Shown here one piece after another: positions 1-12,898 of a stretch of 23,331 nt of DNA. The position numbers and the translations under genes are program-made. Source of the DNA: DASXMT01 sp036521415 (GTDB lineage Bacteria; Actinomycetota; Acidimicrobiia; Acidimicrobiales; RAAP-2); NCBI GenBank assembly GCA_036521415.1, contig DATDHU010000113.1:1-23331 (forward strand), written 5' to 3'. The first letter of the stretch is position 1, and every line of letters starts with the position of its first letter. The notes beneath the pieces are model-generated. The model saw nothing but the letters and a program-made list of their open reading frames with translations, made no database searches and was not told the DNA's origin.

Positions 1-1
1 C

Positions 2-130
2 CTCGTGGCCGGGGCACACGGGAACCCGGAGCACACCGCCAAGGCCGATCTGATCGTCCAGGCGGCCCTGGCATTCGGCATCGGCTGCTTTTTTATCGCA
101 ATACACCGACGGGACCACCGTTTCCGGTAG
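2..130 (+). CDS. C-terminal end of an unidentified membrane protein (5' truncated)
   Basis: An open frame enters from the left edge and ends at a TAG at 128-130, giving the last 42 residues of a protein. The piece contains a short hydrophobic stretch (ALAFGIGCFFIAI) followed by a basic tail rich in Arg and His (HRRDHRFR). This looks like a last membrane helix with a cytoplasmic positive end. No family can be recognised from so little. The glycosyltransferase downstream makes an envelope-glycan membrane protein plausible, but that is only context. The frame could also be chance open sequence, since the evidence is just a run without stops and a sensible helix-plus-basic-tail ending. Confidence 0.45.
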   Translation, partial: LVAGAHGNPEHTAKADLIVQAALAFGIGCFFIAIHRRDHRFR

Positions 131-361
131 CAGGCACAGAACGGTGACAATCTGGACGTTCTTCGTTAAGACACCGCAACATTGGGTAGATTGCAGCCCA
201 CGACGGCAACCGGACCATGGGGGAGTGCTGAGTTCGACCCCGCAATTGACCAGCGATGATGGACGTGCACACAGCCAACCAGTGGCGGGGTTCGGTGACC
301 GAGCCCTCTCGGTGGCGCGCCTGGCTCCTGCGGCTGGCGGGGCCCCGTCCGGTCGAGTGCC
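131..361. other. Intergenic region before the GT4 gene, with a weak -10-like site
   Basis: This 231-base gap has no convincing gene. The frame of the downstream gene is closed by stops at 167, 257 and 296. A hexamer TAGATT at 187-192, preceded by GG, fits a TAnnnT -10 element, but no good -35 is visible. It would give a leader of about 165 bases. A 73-codon open frame (144-365) ends in a GTGA overlap with the next gene but has no family features, and I treat it as chance. Confidence 0.25.
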
Positions 362-1573
362 GTGACGGACAAGCCGTCCCGATTGTTCGTCGATCCCTGC
401 CTGCGCCCCTTCCAGGACCTCACCCTCCCTGAGATAGCTGATCGGGCCGGTCTTCGCCGGATCGACGTGGTCGCCTGGCGCGACTTCGACGACCCAGAGG
501 CGGGCGGCTCGGAGCTCCACGCCCATCGCGTGGTATCGGCCTGGGCCGATGCCGGGCTTGACGTCACTCTGGTGACCTCGTCCGTCCCCGATGCCCGCCG
601 GGTGATCCGACGCGATGGCTACCGGGTCGTCCGACGGTCCGGGCGGTACTCGGTCTTTCCCAGGACGATGCTCTCCGGCCTGGTCGGGACCATCGGGGGT
701 GGGGACGGCCTGGTCGAGATCTGGAACGGGATGCCCTTTCTCTCGCCCCTGTGGGCCCGGAGCCCGCGGGTCGTTTTCTTGCATCACGTCCACGCCGAGA
801 TGTGGAAGATGGTGCTGCCGTCGGGACTGGCACAGTTGGGCCACGCCATCGAGCACCAGCTGGCACCGCCCATCTATCGCCGCAGCCGCATCGTCACCCT
901 GTCCTCGTCCTCCAAGGACGAGATCGTGTCGCGCCTGCGGATACCCGCTGACCGGGTCATGGTGTCCCCTCCGGGAGTGGAACCGGCCTTCTCTCCCGGA
1001 GGCCAGCGTTCCGAGGTGCCCCTGGTCGTGGCGGTCGGCCGGTTGGTGCCGGTGAAGCGGTTCGAGCTGCTCATCGACGCGCTGGCTCGGCTGAAGGGCC
1101 GCCAGCCCGAGCTGCGTGCCGTCATCGTCGGCGAGGGGTACGAGCGCGCCCGGCTCGAGGCGCTGGTCGCCCGGCATCGGGCCGCCGACTGGATCTCACT
1201 GCCGGGACACGTGTCAGAGGACGAGCTCATCACCCTCTACCGCAAGGCCTGGGTCGTGGCCTCCACCTCATTACGTGAGGGCTGGGGCATGACCGTCACG
1301 GAGGCCGGCGCCTGTGCCACGCCGTCGGTGGTCACCCGGATCAGCGGTCACGAGGACGCGGTGGTGCACGGGTGGTCCGGCCTTCTGGTCGACAACCAGG
1401 AGGAGATGGTGGCGGCGCTGGAGTCGACGCTGACCGACGAGGTGGCCCGCAAGCGGCTGGGGATGGGCTCACAGGAGCATGCCGAGCAGTTCACCTGGGA
1501 CGCCACGGCCCGGACCACCCTGGCCGTACTGGCGGCCGAGACACTCGGCCGGCGCGGGCCACGGGCACGATAG
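362..1573 (+). CDS. GT4-family (GT-B fold) glycosyltransferase
   Basis: This 403-residue retaining glycosyltransferase of the GT4 type should move a sugar from a nucleotide donor to an envelope or lipid-linked acceptor; donor and acceptor cannot be told from sequence. The N-terminal domain has the Gly-rich acceptor-side motif AGGSELHAHR (about residues 47-56). The C-terminal domain has the donor-site GRLVPVKR (226-233, with Arg227 and Lys232) and the EX7E motif EGWGMTVTE (Glu306 and Glu314). There is no signal peptide or membrane helix, so it is probably cytoplasmic or peripheral. The GTG at 362 is the first start after an in-frame stop at 296; no clear ribosome-binding site precedes it. The gene converges on the AftD-like gene with 19 bases between their stops. 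That suggests, without proving, a shared glycan pathway. Confidence 0.9.
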   Translation: MTDKPSRLFVDPCLRPFQDLTLPEIADRAGLRRIDVVAWRDFDDPEAGGSELHAHRVVSAWADAGLDVTLVTSSVPDARRVIRRDGYRVVRRSGRYSVFPRTMLSGLVGTIGGGDGLVEIWNGMPFLSPLWARSPRVVFLHHVHAEMWKMVLPSGLAQLGHAIEHQLAPPIYRRSRIVTLSSSSKDEIVSRLRIPADRVMVSPPGVEPAFSPGGQRSEVPLVVAVGRLVPVKRFELLIDALARLKGRQPELRAVIVGEGYERARLEALVARHRAADWISLPGHVSEDELITLYRKAWVVASTSLREGWGMTVTEAGACATPSVVTRISGHEDAVVHGWSGLLVDNQEEMVAALESTLTDEVARKRLGMGSQEHAEQFTWDATARTTLAVLAAETLGRRGPRAR

Positions 1574-1592
1574 TCACCGCCGGGGTCGGGCT

Positions 1593-4500
1593 CTAGTCGG
1601 TACCGCCCGACACGCCCTGAGCGGCGGGCACACCTGATGCTCCGGAGGCCCCCGGCAATCCCGACGGGTCGACGGCATCGCTACCGGACGACGTGCCGGT
1701 GGGGTGACTGGCGGGCGAGCGCGCCGAGACCAGGCGCCTGATGATCTCGACGGTGGCGTCCGCCCCGAGGAACACCACGGCCGCCCAGGCCAGGTTGCTG
1801 GCCACCTGGAAGTTCGACGCCCAGTCGCCGCTGAGGGTGGCGTGCAGGTGGGCCTGCTCGACGACCGTGTAGGTCCCCGCCGCGATCATCAGGCCGATGG
1901 CGGCCAGGCCGAGCAGGAAGCGCGTCCGGGGCACGAGCAGCGCGACCAGGGTGGCCGCCCCGGCCACCACTCCGGTGAGGGGACGGGCGATGACCGCGCC
2001 GACCAACCCGGTGACAATGGCCACGCTGAGGGAGGTGAGCCAGCCGGTCGGGGCCCGTCCCGCTCGGAACGGCGTCCACAGCCGTGGCGCGGGCACCTCG
2101 CCCTGCCCCACGGTCACCTCGGTGCGGCCGGAGCGGTCGGAGCGGGCATGGGCTGCCCTCGTGGGCCGGCGCCGTATGTGGCGGACCGGGGCGCGCAGGC
2201 GGCGGGCGATGCGCCGGCGCCACCGCTCGGGCAGGTAGGCCACCAACAGGCAGAACAGGATGGTCAAGGCGGAGACGATCAGGCCCACGTCCACCCTGGT
2301 CTGCGGGGTCCATCGCAGGGTCACGTCGAACGAGCCGGAGGGCGCGGCCTTTGTCAGGTCGGCCGCGGTCACGTTCCAGCCGTTGGCGAACCCGTCGATG
2401 AGGACCCCTTGGCCGAGGGACCCACCGCCGCCGAGGTCAGCTGTCCAGCCGTTGTTGATGCTCTGTCCCATGACGAGGTCGAAGGGGGCTGTGGCCCCGC
2501 TGACCCGCAGGTGCATGGTGGTTGCCGTCGTGGAGGTGACGTCGACTGTCGTAGTCGGCTGGGCGGGCGGGGCGGCGATGGCCGTCGCCGACACCGGCGT
2601 GGCCGGGGCGCCGCCCGGCGCCGAGTCCAGGGCCAGGCGGTCGAGGTCGAAACCGGTGGTGAGCTGGTTGTTCACCAGGGTGTCGCCGTAGGCGGACGTG
2701 AGGGTATGGGTCCCGGCCCCGAGCGGGATGCCGCCGGCGTCCGGGCCGCACAGGGCGACGTTCAACGGATTGGTGCGGGCCAGTGCGGTCTGGGTGGTCC
2801 CGGACACCGAGATCCAGACCGGCTTGCCGTCGATAGCCAGCAGGTCATTGCGGCAGCTGGACGGGATGGTGGCCGGCAGCGGCGCAGCGTGGAGGCCGGG
2901 TATCCCCACCTCGGCTATCCCCAGCGGCAGGGCTTGCTCGGCCTCGGTCGAGTAGTTGACCGTGTCGACCAGGCGGACCGTGTCGAAGGTGACGGTGATG
3001 TGGGCTCCGGTGAGGTCGGCGAAGGACAGGGGCACGTCCACCACCGATCCCTCGGTCCGCCCGTTGGCCAGGGGCGGGAGCTGGAGGTGCCGGGACCCGT
3101 TCTCCGTGCTCACCGTCAGCGATGTCGGCACCGAATGGCGTCCGTCCGCCACCACCTGGAGGTTCATGGTGCCGAAGGTGATGGGGGCGGGGAGGTCGTA
3201 CTTGAGCCAGGACCCGGCCTGGTGGGACTTCCCCAATCCGGCCACCCACGCAGTCTGCGAGTCGCCGTCGAGGGTATAGATGGCGCCGGCGGTGAGGTCA
3301 CCGGGAAGCCGCCCTGACGAGTAGGCCTGGATGCCGCTGCCGTCGGACCCGGGTCGGCCGGTCAGTCGGTCGATGCCGTCGTCGGGGACGAGGGGCGAGA
3401 TCCGCGCCTGCCCGGTGAGGGAGAAGGTCCGGGCCGTGGGCATCCAGAAGGACCGGGACAAGAAGGGCTCGACGTCAGAACGGGGCGGGGCCCCCGAGCC
3501 GCGCAGCCGGGTGAAGAGGAAGGTCAACCGGTCCTTGCTCGAGGACTGCCCCGCCGCCCGGAGCAGGTCCTGGGGCAGGGCGACGGTCTCGTCGGCCCGC
3601 ACCCCGGGGATGGCCACCTCGGCGAGGCCCACGGCGCTGGCGCCCTGGAAGGTGGTGCTCCCCGTCCAGTCGTCCACGCGGATGCGCATGGTCGAGAACG
3701 TCCGGGACGGGAAGGTGAAGTGCTGGCCGGACGGCGTCCTCGAGGAGGGGTCGAGCGTGAGGGTGAGGGGTGACCCGCCGTCGAAGGTGACCGTCACCCG
3801 GGTGATCCACCGGTTGGGGTCACCGGTCAGCGGCTGCACCAGGGTCAGCGCCCCGGTGGTGGTCGGGTGCTTGAGCTGGACCTGCCACCACTGGCCGGTC
3901 GGGGGGGCGAACGAGTCGTCGAGCCAGGCGGTCTGGGTGTTGCCGTCGATGGCCGCGGAGGGCCGGTCCTCGGCGAAGTAGGTGATCGAATTGGCATACG
4001 AGGAGGCCGAGACGGAGGCGAGGTCCTTGAACTGGGTGGTGGTCTGGGCGTCGGCCGGGGCCTGGGGGAAGATGTTCAGGGGGGCGTCGCTGGGGTCGGC
4101 GGGATCGATCGGGCTCTGGTCGGCCGTTTGGGTGTAGCCGGCGTTCTCCTCGAGCGAGTTCCATCGGAAACCCCGCTTGCGGTTGGTGTCGGTCACCACC
4201 AGGTCGGCCGGCCGGGACAGGGTCGAGGTCCGGAGGGACTTGTCCGTGTCCAGGGTGCCGGCGTAGAGGATGGTGGGGTTGGTGCTCAGCATGCCCATGG
4301 CGGCCGCGTCCACGATGCCGCTGGCGTCCCCGTCGACCACCAGCGGGTGGGCGGTGGACTCGCCCCGGACGATGGGCCGCGGCGCGGCCACGGTGTAGGA
4401 CACAAGTGGGCTGGGCCAGGGGGAATTGTCCGCCAGGCTAAGCGCCGTCTCGTCCAGCCGGGGGATGGTGGCCACGTTGGGCCGGGGCGTCCCGTAGGAG

Positions 4501-6251
4501 ACGGGGTCGGAGAGCCCCTTGGGCGTGGGCTGGAGTTGCCTGGCCAGGACCTGGGGGTTGGGCGTGTCGTAGCGCTCGTAGGCCTGGTCGAACTGCACGA
4601 GGACATCTCCGGCGCTCATGAGCGAGGCCATCGGGGCCAGGGCGTTCCAGTCCATGGTCCCTTCCTGGATGGGCACGTCCACCGCGTTCAAGACGTCAGC
4701 GGTGGGGAGCGACCCCATGATCTGCTGCTCGTGGGTCACGAACGGTCGGGTCAGTAGGGCCGGATAGGCGGTATCGATGGTGTCGCCCCACCGGTAGGCG
4801 GCGAAGTTGTTCCCGGGGATGGCGAAGACGCGGGTCGCGGTGTGGGTGGTGTTGAGGGTCTTCGCCGCCTGATGGACGTAGTCGGGCACGTGTGCCGGTT
4901 GGGTGAAGCCGTTGGCGATGATGGCTCCCGTCCACAAGGGCGTGGTGGCGGCGATGACCACCCCGACCACAGCGCCGCCCACGATCAGCCCGATCCGCCG
5001 CACCCGGGCCACCAGGGCCGTGACCCCGGCCCCGAGCAGCATGGTCAGGCTCAGGAGCACGAGGGGCGTGGCCCGGTCGGTCGAGCGCATGGCCAACCCG
5101 GCGGTGGTGTTCACCATCAGGTACTTGAACACCGAGCCCACTCCGGAGGGGTTGGCGTACGGGTAGGCCCCGACCGAGAGGACCATGCCCACCACCACGA
5201 TCAGGATGAAGTAGACACGGTGCCGCCACCGCACGAAGACGGCGGCCACGAAGGACAGCGCGGGGACGGCGAAGCTGGCACCCATGAGCCACAGGTTCTG
5301 GGTGTAGGCCACCGAGCTCTGGGTCCAGGGCCCGACCCGATCGGTCCCGTAGAAGTACCAGTACCCGAGCCCGCGGAGGATCTCCGAGGCCAGCGACGTG
5401 GCGCTGGTCGAGGGAACGGTCTCGGTGTACTTGAGTACGTTCACCCCATAGGCCGCCTCCACCTGGAGCCCGACCACCCACCAAAGCGAGGCCAGCGCGG
5501 TAAGGAGCCCGACGCGCCACGCCACCCCCCAGGCCCGTCTCCAGGTGGCCTCCTTGGCGATGACGACGGCATAGACCAGCCAAAGGACGGGAGCCACGCC
5601 GACATAGAGGATGGAGCTGGCGTTGATCCCGCTGACCAGCGCCACCACCAGGGCGAACAGTGCGGGGTAGCGCCAGCCGCCTCGGCGGAGGGCCAGGATG
5701 ACGAAGGCCAGCATCCACGGCAGCCCGGCCCACGGCAGCAAGATGACCGAGATCCGTCCGGAGTACTGCAGGACGTACGGCGTGAGGAGGAAGGTCAACG
5801 AGGCCACGTAGCGGCCCGGGCCGGTCAGGCCGACCGTCCGGCACAGGTAGAGCACCCCGGCGCCGGCGGCGAAGAGGATAGCGCCCATCCACAGCCGCTG
5901 GGCGACCCAAAGCGGGACGTGCAATTCGGCCATGACCCAGTAGAAGGGGCCCATGGGGAGCAGGTAGCCGATGTTCTCGTGGGTCACCGTGCCCAGGCCC
6001 ACGTTGGGGTCCCAGAGGGACACGGCCTGGCGGATGTACTTGCCCGGGTCCAGGTAGAGATAGGTCTTGGTGTCGTCGGTCACCGTGCCCGGCCGGGAGG
6101 CCAGCATGGGGACGAAGGCGAACAGGGCGACCACGCCGTAGTCGAGGGCGGACCGGATGCGGCTCGGCGACCTGAGGACCGCGTAGGCCGCCCGCCACCT
6201 TCCGGGGGTGCTGGCCACGGGGGACCGAGGAATTGGTTCTGGTTCCGGCAC
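1593..6251 (-). CDS. AftD-like alpha-(1->3)-arabinofuranosyltransferase, GT-C fold, with two discoidin-like domains
   Basis: This 1552-residue membrane protein has the build of mycobacterial AftD, which adds branching alpha-1,3 arabinofuranose from decaprenyl-phosphoryl-arabinose outside the membrane. Residues about 36-445 form a polytopic GT-C domain; Asp59-Asp60 and Lys62 in the first loop (TVTDDTKTYLYLDP) sit where the GT-C catalytic Asp is expected. A long extracytoplasmic part follows, with two F5/8-type-C (discoidin-like) domains near 745-880 and 975-1115. Each has the DGxxxTAW signature (AAIDGNTQTAW, YTLDGDSQTAW). Further helices lie near 1321-1341, 1404-1460 and 1490-1503, before a Gly/Ser/Pro/Ala-rich tail. 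The GTG start at 6251 is followed closely by a plausible basic N-terminus; no strong ribosome-binding site is visible. The sugar is inferred from family resemblance, and another furanose or pentose is possible. It is divergent from the methyltransferase gene. Confidence 0.8.
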   Translation of the reverse strand: MPEPEPIPRSPVASTPGRWRAAYAVLRSPSRIRSALDYGVVALFAFVPMLASRPGTVTDDTKTYLYLDPGKYIRQAVSLWDPNVGLGTVTHENIGYLLPMGPFYWVMAELHVPLWVAQRLWMGAILFAAGAGVLYLCRTVGLTGPGRYVASLTFLLTPYVLQYSGRISVILLPWAGLPWMLAFVILALRRGGWRYPALFALVVALVSGINASSILYVGVAPVLWLVYAVVIAKEATWRRAWGVAWRVGLLTALASLWWVVGLQVEAAYGVNVLKYTETVPSTSATSLASEILRGLGYWYFYGTDRVGPWTQSSVAYTQNLWLMGASFAVPALSFVAAVFVRWRHRVYFILIVVVGMVLSVGAYPYANPSGVGSVFKYLMVNTTAGLAMRSTDRATPLVLLSLTMLLGAGVTALVARVRRIGLIVGGAVVGVVIAATTPLWTGAIIANGFTQPAHVPDYVHQAAKTLNTTHTATRVFAIPGNNFAAYRWGDTIDTAYPALLTRPFVTHEQQIMGSLPTADVLNAVDVPIQEGTMDWNALAPMASLMSAGDVLVQFDQAYERYDTPNPQVLARQLQPTPKGLSDPVSYGTPRPNVATIPRLDETALSLADNSPWPSPLVSYTVAAPRPIVRGESTAHPLVVDGDASGIVDAAAMGMLSTNPTILYAGTLDTDKSLRTSTLSRPADLVVTDTNRKRGFRWNSLEENAGYTQTADQSPIDPADPSDAPLNIFPQAPADAQTTTQFKDLASVSASSYANSITYFAEDRPSAAIDGNTQTAWLDDSFAPPTGQWWQVQLKHPTTTGALTLVQPLTGDPNRWITRVTVTFDGGSPLTLTLDPSSRTPSGQHFTFPSRTFSTMRIRVDDWTGSTTFQGASAVGLAEVAIPGVRADETVALPQDLLRAAGQSSSKDRLTFLFTRLRGSGAPPRSDVEPFLSRSFWMPTARTFSLTGQARISPLVPDDGIDRLTGRPGSDGSGIQAYSSGRLPGDLTAGAIYTLDGDSQTAWVAGLGKSHQAGSWLKYDLPAPITFGTMNLQVVADGRHSVPTSLTVSTENGSRHLQLPPLANGRTEGSVVDVPLSFADLTGAHITVTFDTVRLVDTVNYSTEAEQALPLGIAEVGIPGLHAAPLPATIPSSCRNDLLAIDGKPVWISVSGTTQTALARTNPLNVALCGPDAGGIPLGAGTHTLTSAYGDTLVNNQLTTGFDLDRLALDSAPGGAPATPVSATAIAAPPAQPTTTVDVTSTTATTMHLRVSGATAPFDLVMGQSINNGWTADLGGGGSLGQGVLIDGFANGWNVTAADLTKAAPSGSFDVTLRWTPQTRVDVGLIVSALTILFCLLVAYLPERWRRRIARRLRAPVRHIRRRPTRAAHARSDRSGRTEVTVGQGEVPAPRLWTPFRAGRAPTGWLTSLSVAIVTGLVGAVIARPLTGVVAGAATLVALLVPRTRFLLGLAAIGLMIAAGTYTVVEQAHLHATLSGDWASNFQVASNLAWAAVVFLGADATVEIIRRLVSARSPASHPTGTSSGSDAVDPSGLPGASGASGVPAAQGVSGGTD

Positions 6252-6313
6252 GAGTGCTCGGTAGTGTAAACAACGACGCCGCTTTGTATCGACGCGACCA
6301 GGAAAGACGACCC
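6252..6313. promoter_or_regulatory. Compact divergent promoter region between the aftD-like and methyltransferase genes
   Basis: The 62 bases between two divergent starts must hold both promoters unless these extend into the coding regions. On the minus strand TACACT (6268-6263) lies 11 bases before the GTG at 6251, which would make a very short leader. On the plus strand TAGTGT (6262-6267), preceded by GG, would give a leader of about 40 bases. The two hexamers overlap, so the genes could compete for polymerase. No good -35 elements are visible, so both calls are weak. Confidence 0.3.
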
Positions 6314-7165
6314 ATGACGCAGGGGACAGGCCAGAAGCCGCCAGGGACCGTAACCATGAAGCCGGCGAGCCCGGCCGGCAGGCGGCTGACCGGTGAACGT
6401 CCCATGCAGGGGGTGACGCCGGACTCGCTGCTGGCGCTGCACGCGGCGGGGTACCGGTCGGTGATCGAGCGCCTCGGGGACGGGCCCATGCTCGACGTGG
6501 GGTGCGGCCAGGGCTTCGAGTCGGTGCGCTTCGTCTCGGAGGACCGACCGGTGTTCGGGGCCGACTACAGCGCCGAGGCCGTGGAGTTGGCCAACCGACG
6601 GTGGTCGGCGAACGGCCTCCGGGTTGCCCAGATGAACGCCCTCGCGCTCGGGTACGCCACCGGCAGCTTCCGCTGGGCCTGTTCGTCGCACCTGATCGAG
6701 CACTTCGACGATCCCGAGGGCCATGTCCGGGAGCTGGCCCGGGTGCTGGCCGACGACGGGACGGTCTTCTTCCTCACGCCCAATGCGCCCGCCGACTTCG
6801 AGAACCCCTTCCACATACATCTCTTCGAGCCCCCCGAGCTCCGCGCCCTCTTGGAGCGTCACTTCCACAACGTGGACATCCAAGGGCTCGATGCCGTCCC
6901 CCACGCCAAGGCCGACTTCACCGCCCGACGGGTCAAGGCCGACAAGGTGCTCAAGCTCGACGTGCTCGATCTCCGGCACAAGATCCCGAGGGAGTGGTAC
7001 ATCGCCACCTACACCCGGATCCTGCCCATCGCCTACCGGCTCATCGCCCGGGGGGATGCCGGCGGGGCCACCGGTATCACCGATGAGGACTTCTTCGTGA
7101 CCGACGAGCTCGACGCCACCACCATGGTGTTGTTCGCCACGGCCTCCCGACCTCGTCGCCCCTGA
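6314..7165 (+). CDS. Class I SAM-dependent methyltransferase (Methyltransf_11 type)
   Basis: This 283-residue protein has the SAM-binding motif I LDVGCGQG (about residues 60-67), an acidic residue at the end of the second strand (GADYS, Asp84), and the post-II motif SSHLIEHFDDP (about 124-134) followed by a typical RELARVLADDG helix. The family methylates small molecules, lipids, quinones or sugars, and the substrate cannot be read from sequence. The frame is open from a TTG at 6233. I prefer the ATG at 6314 because AGGAAAGA (6300-6307) is a suitable ribosome-binding site, and because a start at 6233 would overlap the divergent gene. Its position beside the AftD-like gene hints at envelope glycan or lipid modification. 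It could equally be co-expressed with coaE, which starts 13 bases downstream. Confidence 0.82.
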   Translation: MTQGTGQKPPGTVTMKPASPAGRRLTGERPMQGVTPDSLLALHAAGYRSVIERLGDGPMLDVGCGQGFESVRFVSEDRPVFGADYSAEAVELANRRWSANGLRVAQMNALALGYATGSFRWACSSHLIEHFDDPEGHVRELARVLADDGTVFFLTPNAPADFENPFHIHLFEPPELRALLERHFHNVDIQGLDAVPHAKADFTARRVKADKVLKLDVLDLRHKIPREWYIATYTRILPIAYRLIARGDAGGATGITDEDFFVTDELDATTMVLFATASRPRRP

Positions 7166-7178
7166 TCGGCGGTCCTCC

Positions 7179-7808
7179 ATGCTCACGGTGGGCCTCACGG
7201 GGGGGATCGGGTCCGGGAAGTCTGCGGTGGCCGACCTCCTGGAGGAATTCGGGGCCGTGCTCATCGACGCCGACCGGATCGCCCGGGAGGTGGTGGAGCC
7301 GGGCGGCCCGGCCTATGAGCCCCTCGTCGACCGGTTCGGGCCCGCCATCGTCGATGGCGAGGGCAGGATCGACCGCCCGGCGCTGGCCGCCATCGTCTTC
7401 CCCGACCCGGCAGCGCTGGCCGACCTGAACGCCATCACCCACCCGGCCATCGGTGCCGAGATGGCCCGGCGCAAGGACGAGGCGGCGGGAACGGACAAGG
7501 TGGTCGTCCTGGACATCCCCCTCCTCACCGCGGCCCATCGCCAGACGATGTCCCTCGACTCGGTGGTGGTGGTCGACACCCCGGTGGAGACGGCGCTGGC
7601 CCGGCTCGTGGACATCCGGGGGATGAGCAAGGAGGACGCCGAAGCCCGGATGGCGGCCCAGGTCTCCCGGGAGGAGCGCCTGGCCGGGGCCGACCTGGTG
7701 GTGGACAATTCCAAGGACCTCGAGCACCTCCGAAGCGAGGTGGAGCGGGTGTGGGCGGCCCTCACCTCCTCGCTCCGGGATCCGGCGCCGCCCACCGCAG
7801 CCGGCTGA
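7179..7808 (+). CDS. coaE: Dephospho-CoA kinase
   Basis: CoaE phosphorylates the 3'-hydroxyl of dephospho-CoA with ATP, the last step of coenzyme A synthesis, in the cytoplasm. The 209-residue protein starts MLTVGLTGGIGSGKS, with the P-loop at residues 8-15 (Lys14). It continues with the family motif DADRIAREV (Asp30, Asp32, Arg33) and has HPA near residue 88. The lid region is IRGMSKEDAEARMAAQ (about 146-161) and ADLVVDNS (171-178) follows. Length fits bacterial single-domain CoaE, without the GrpB-like fusion seen in mycobacteria. The ATG at 7179 puts the P-loop at the usual distance; the ribosome-binding site is weak. It follows the methyltransferase by 13 bases and precedes uvrB by 27, a coaE-uvrB adjacency common in actinobacteria. 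Confidence 0.96.
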   Translation: MLTVGLTGGIGSGKSAVADLLEEFGAVLIDADRIAREVVEPGGPAYEPLVDRFGPAIVDGEGRIDRPALAAIVFPDPAALADLNAITHPAIGAEMARRKDEAAGTDKVVVLDIPLLTAAHRQTMSLDSVVVVDTPVETALARLVDIRGMSKEDAEARMAAQVSREERLAGADLVVDNSKDLEHLRSEVERVWAALTSSLRDPAPPTAAG

Positions 7809-7823
7809 GTCACACCCTCCCGG

Positions 7824-7835
7824 TACCATCGGACG
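7824..7835 (+). promoter_or_regulatory. Candidate -10 element of a leaderless uvrB promoter
   Basis: TACCAT at 7824-7829, preceded by GG, matches the TAnnnT pattern of a -10 element. It ends exactly six bases before the GTG at 7836, so transcription would begin at or next to the start codon. No ribosome-binding site is seen in this gap, which agrees with a leaderless message. No clear -35 was found. Confidence 0.5.
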
Positions 7836-9974
<2,139 letters not shown>

Positions 9975-9980
9975 ACGGAC

Positions 9981-10007
9981 TTGCTGACACCCTTGCACCG
10001 GTATCCT
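9981..10007 (+). promoter_or_regulatory. Candidate uvrA promoter, leaderless type
   Basis: TTGCTG (9981-9986) and TATCCT (10002-10007), the latter preceded by GG, form a possible -35/-10 pair with a short 15-base spacer. The -10 ends seven bases before the ATG at 10015, so the start of transcription would fall on the start codon. No ribosome-binding site is present between them. The position inside the 40-base uvrB-uvrA gap means uvrA can be transcribed separately from uvrB. Confidence 0.55.
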
Positions 10008-10014
10008 CACCCAG

Positions 10015-12888
<2,874 letters not shown>

Positions 12889-12898
12889 CCGCCCGGGC

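Noticed and set aside
144..365. A 73-codon plus-strand open frame whose stop overlaps the GT4 start as GTGA
   Set aside because: The overlap imitates coupling, but the product has no family features, no ribosome-binding site and an irregular composition; chance is more likely.
1704..6269. Long plus-strand open frames (such as 1704-3317 and 4842-6269) opposite the AftD-like gene
   Set aside because: They are antisense to a strongly supported coding frame, are rich in Gly/Arg/Pro/His/Asp, and are the usual by-product of GC-rich third codon positions.
9975..10014. LexA (SOS) or PafBC-type damage-response motif before uvrA
   Set aside because: No TCGAAC-type palindrome is present, and TTGCTGACA does not match TTGTCRGTG with the required spacing to the -10. 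The uvrB and uvrC upstream regions also lack such motifs.
12889..12898. Intrinsic terminator between convergent uvrA and nadA
   Set aside because: Only 10 bases separate the stops and no hairpin followed by a T-run is visible. The same holds for the 19-base gap at 1574-1592.
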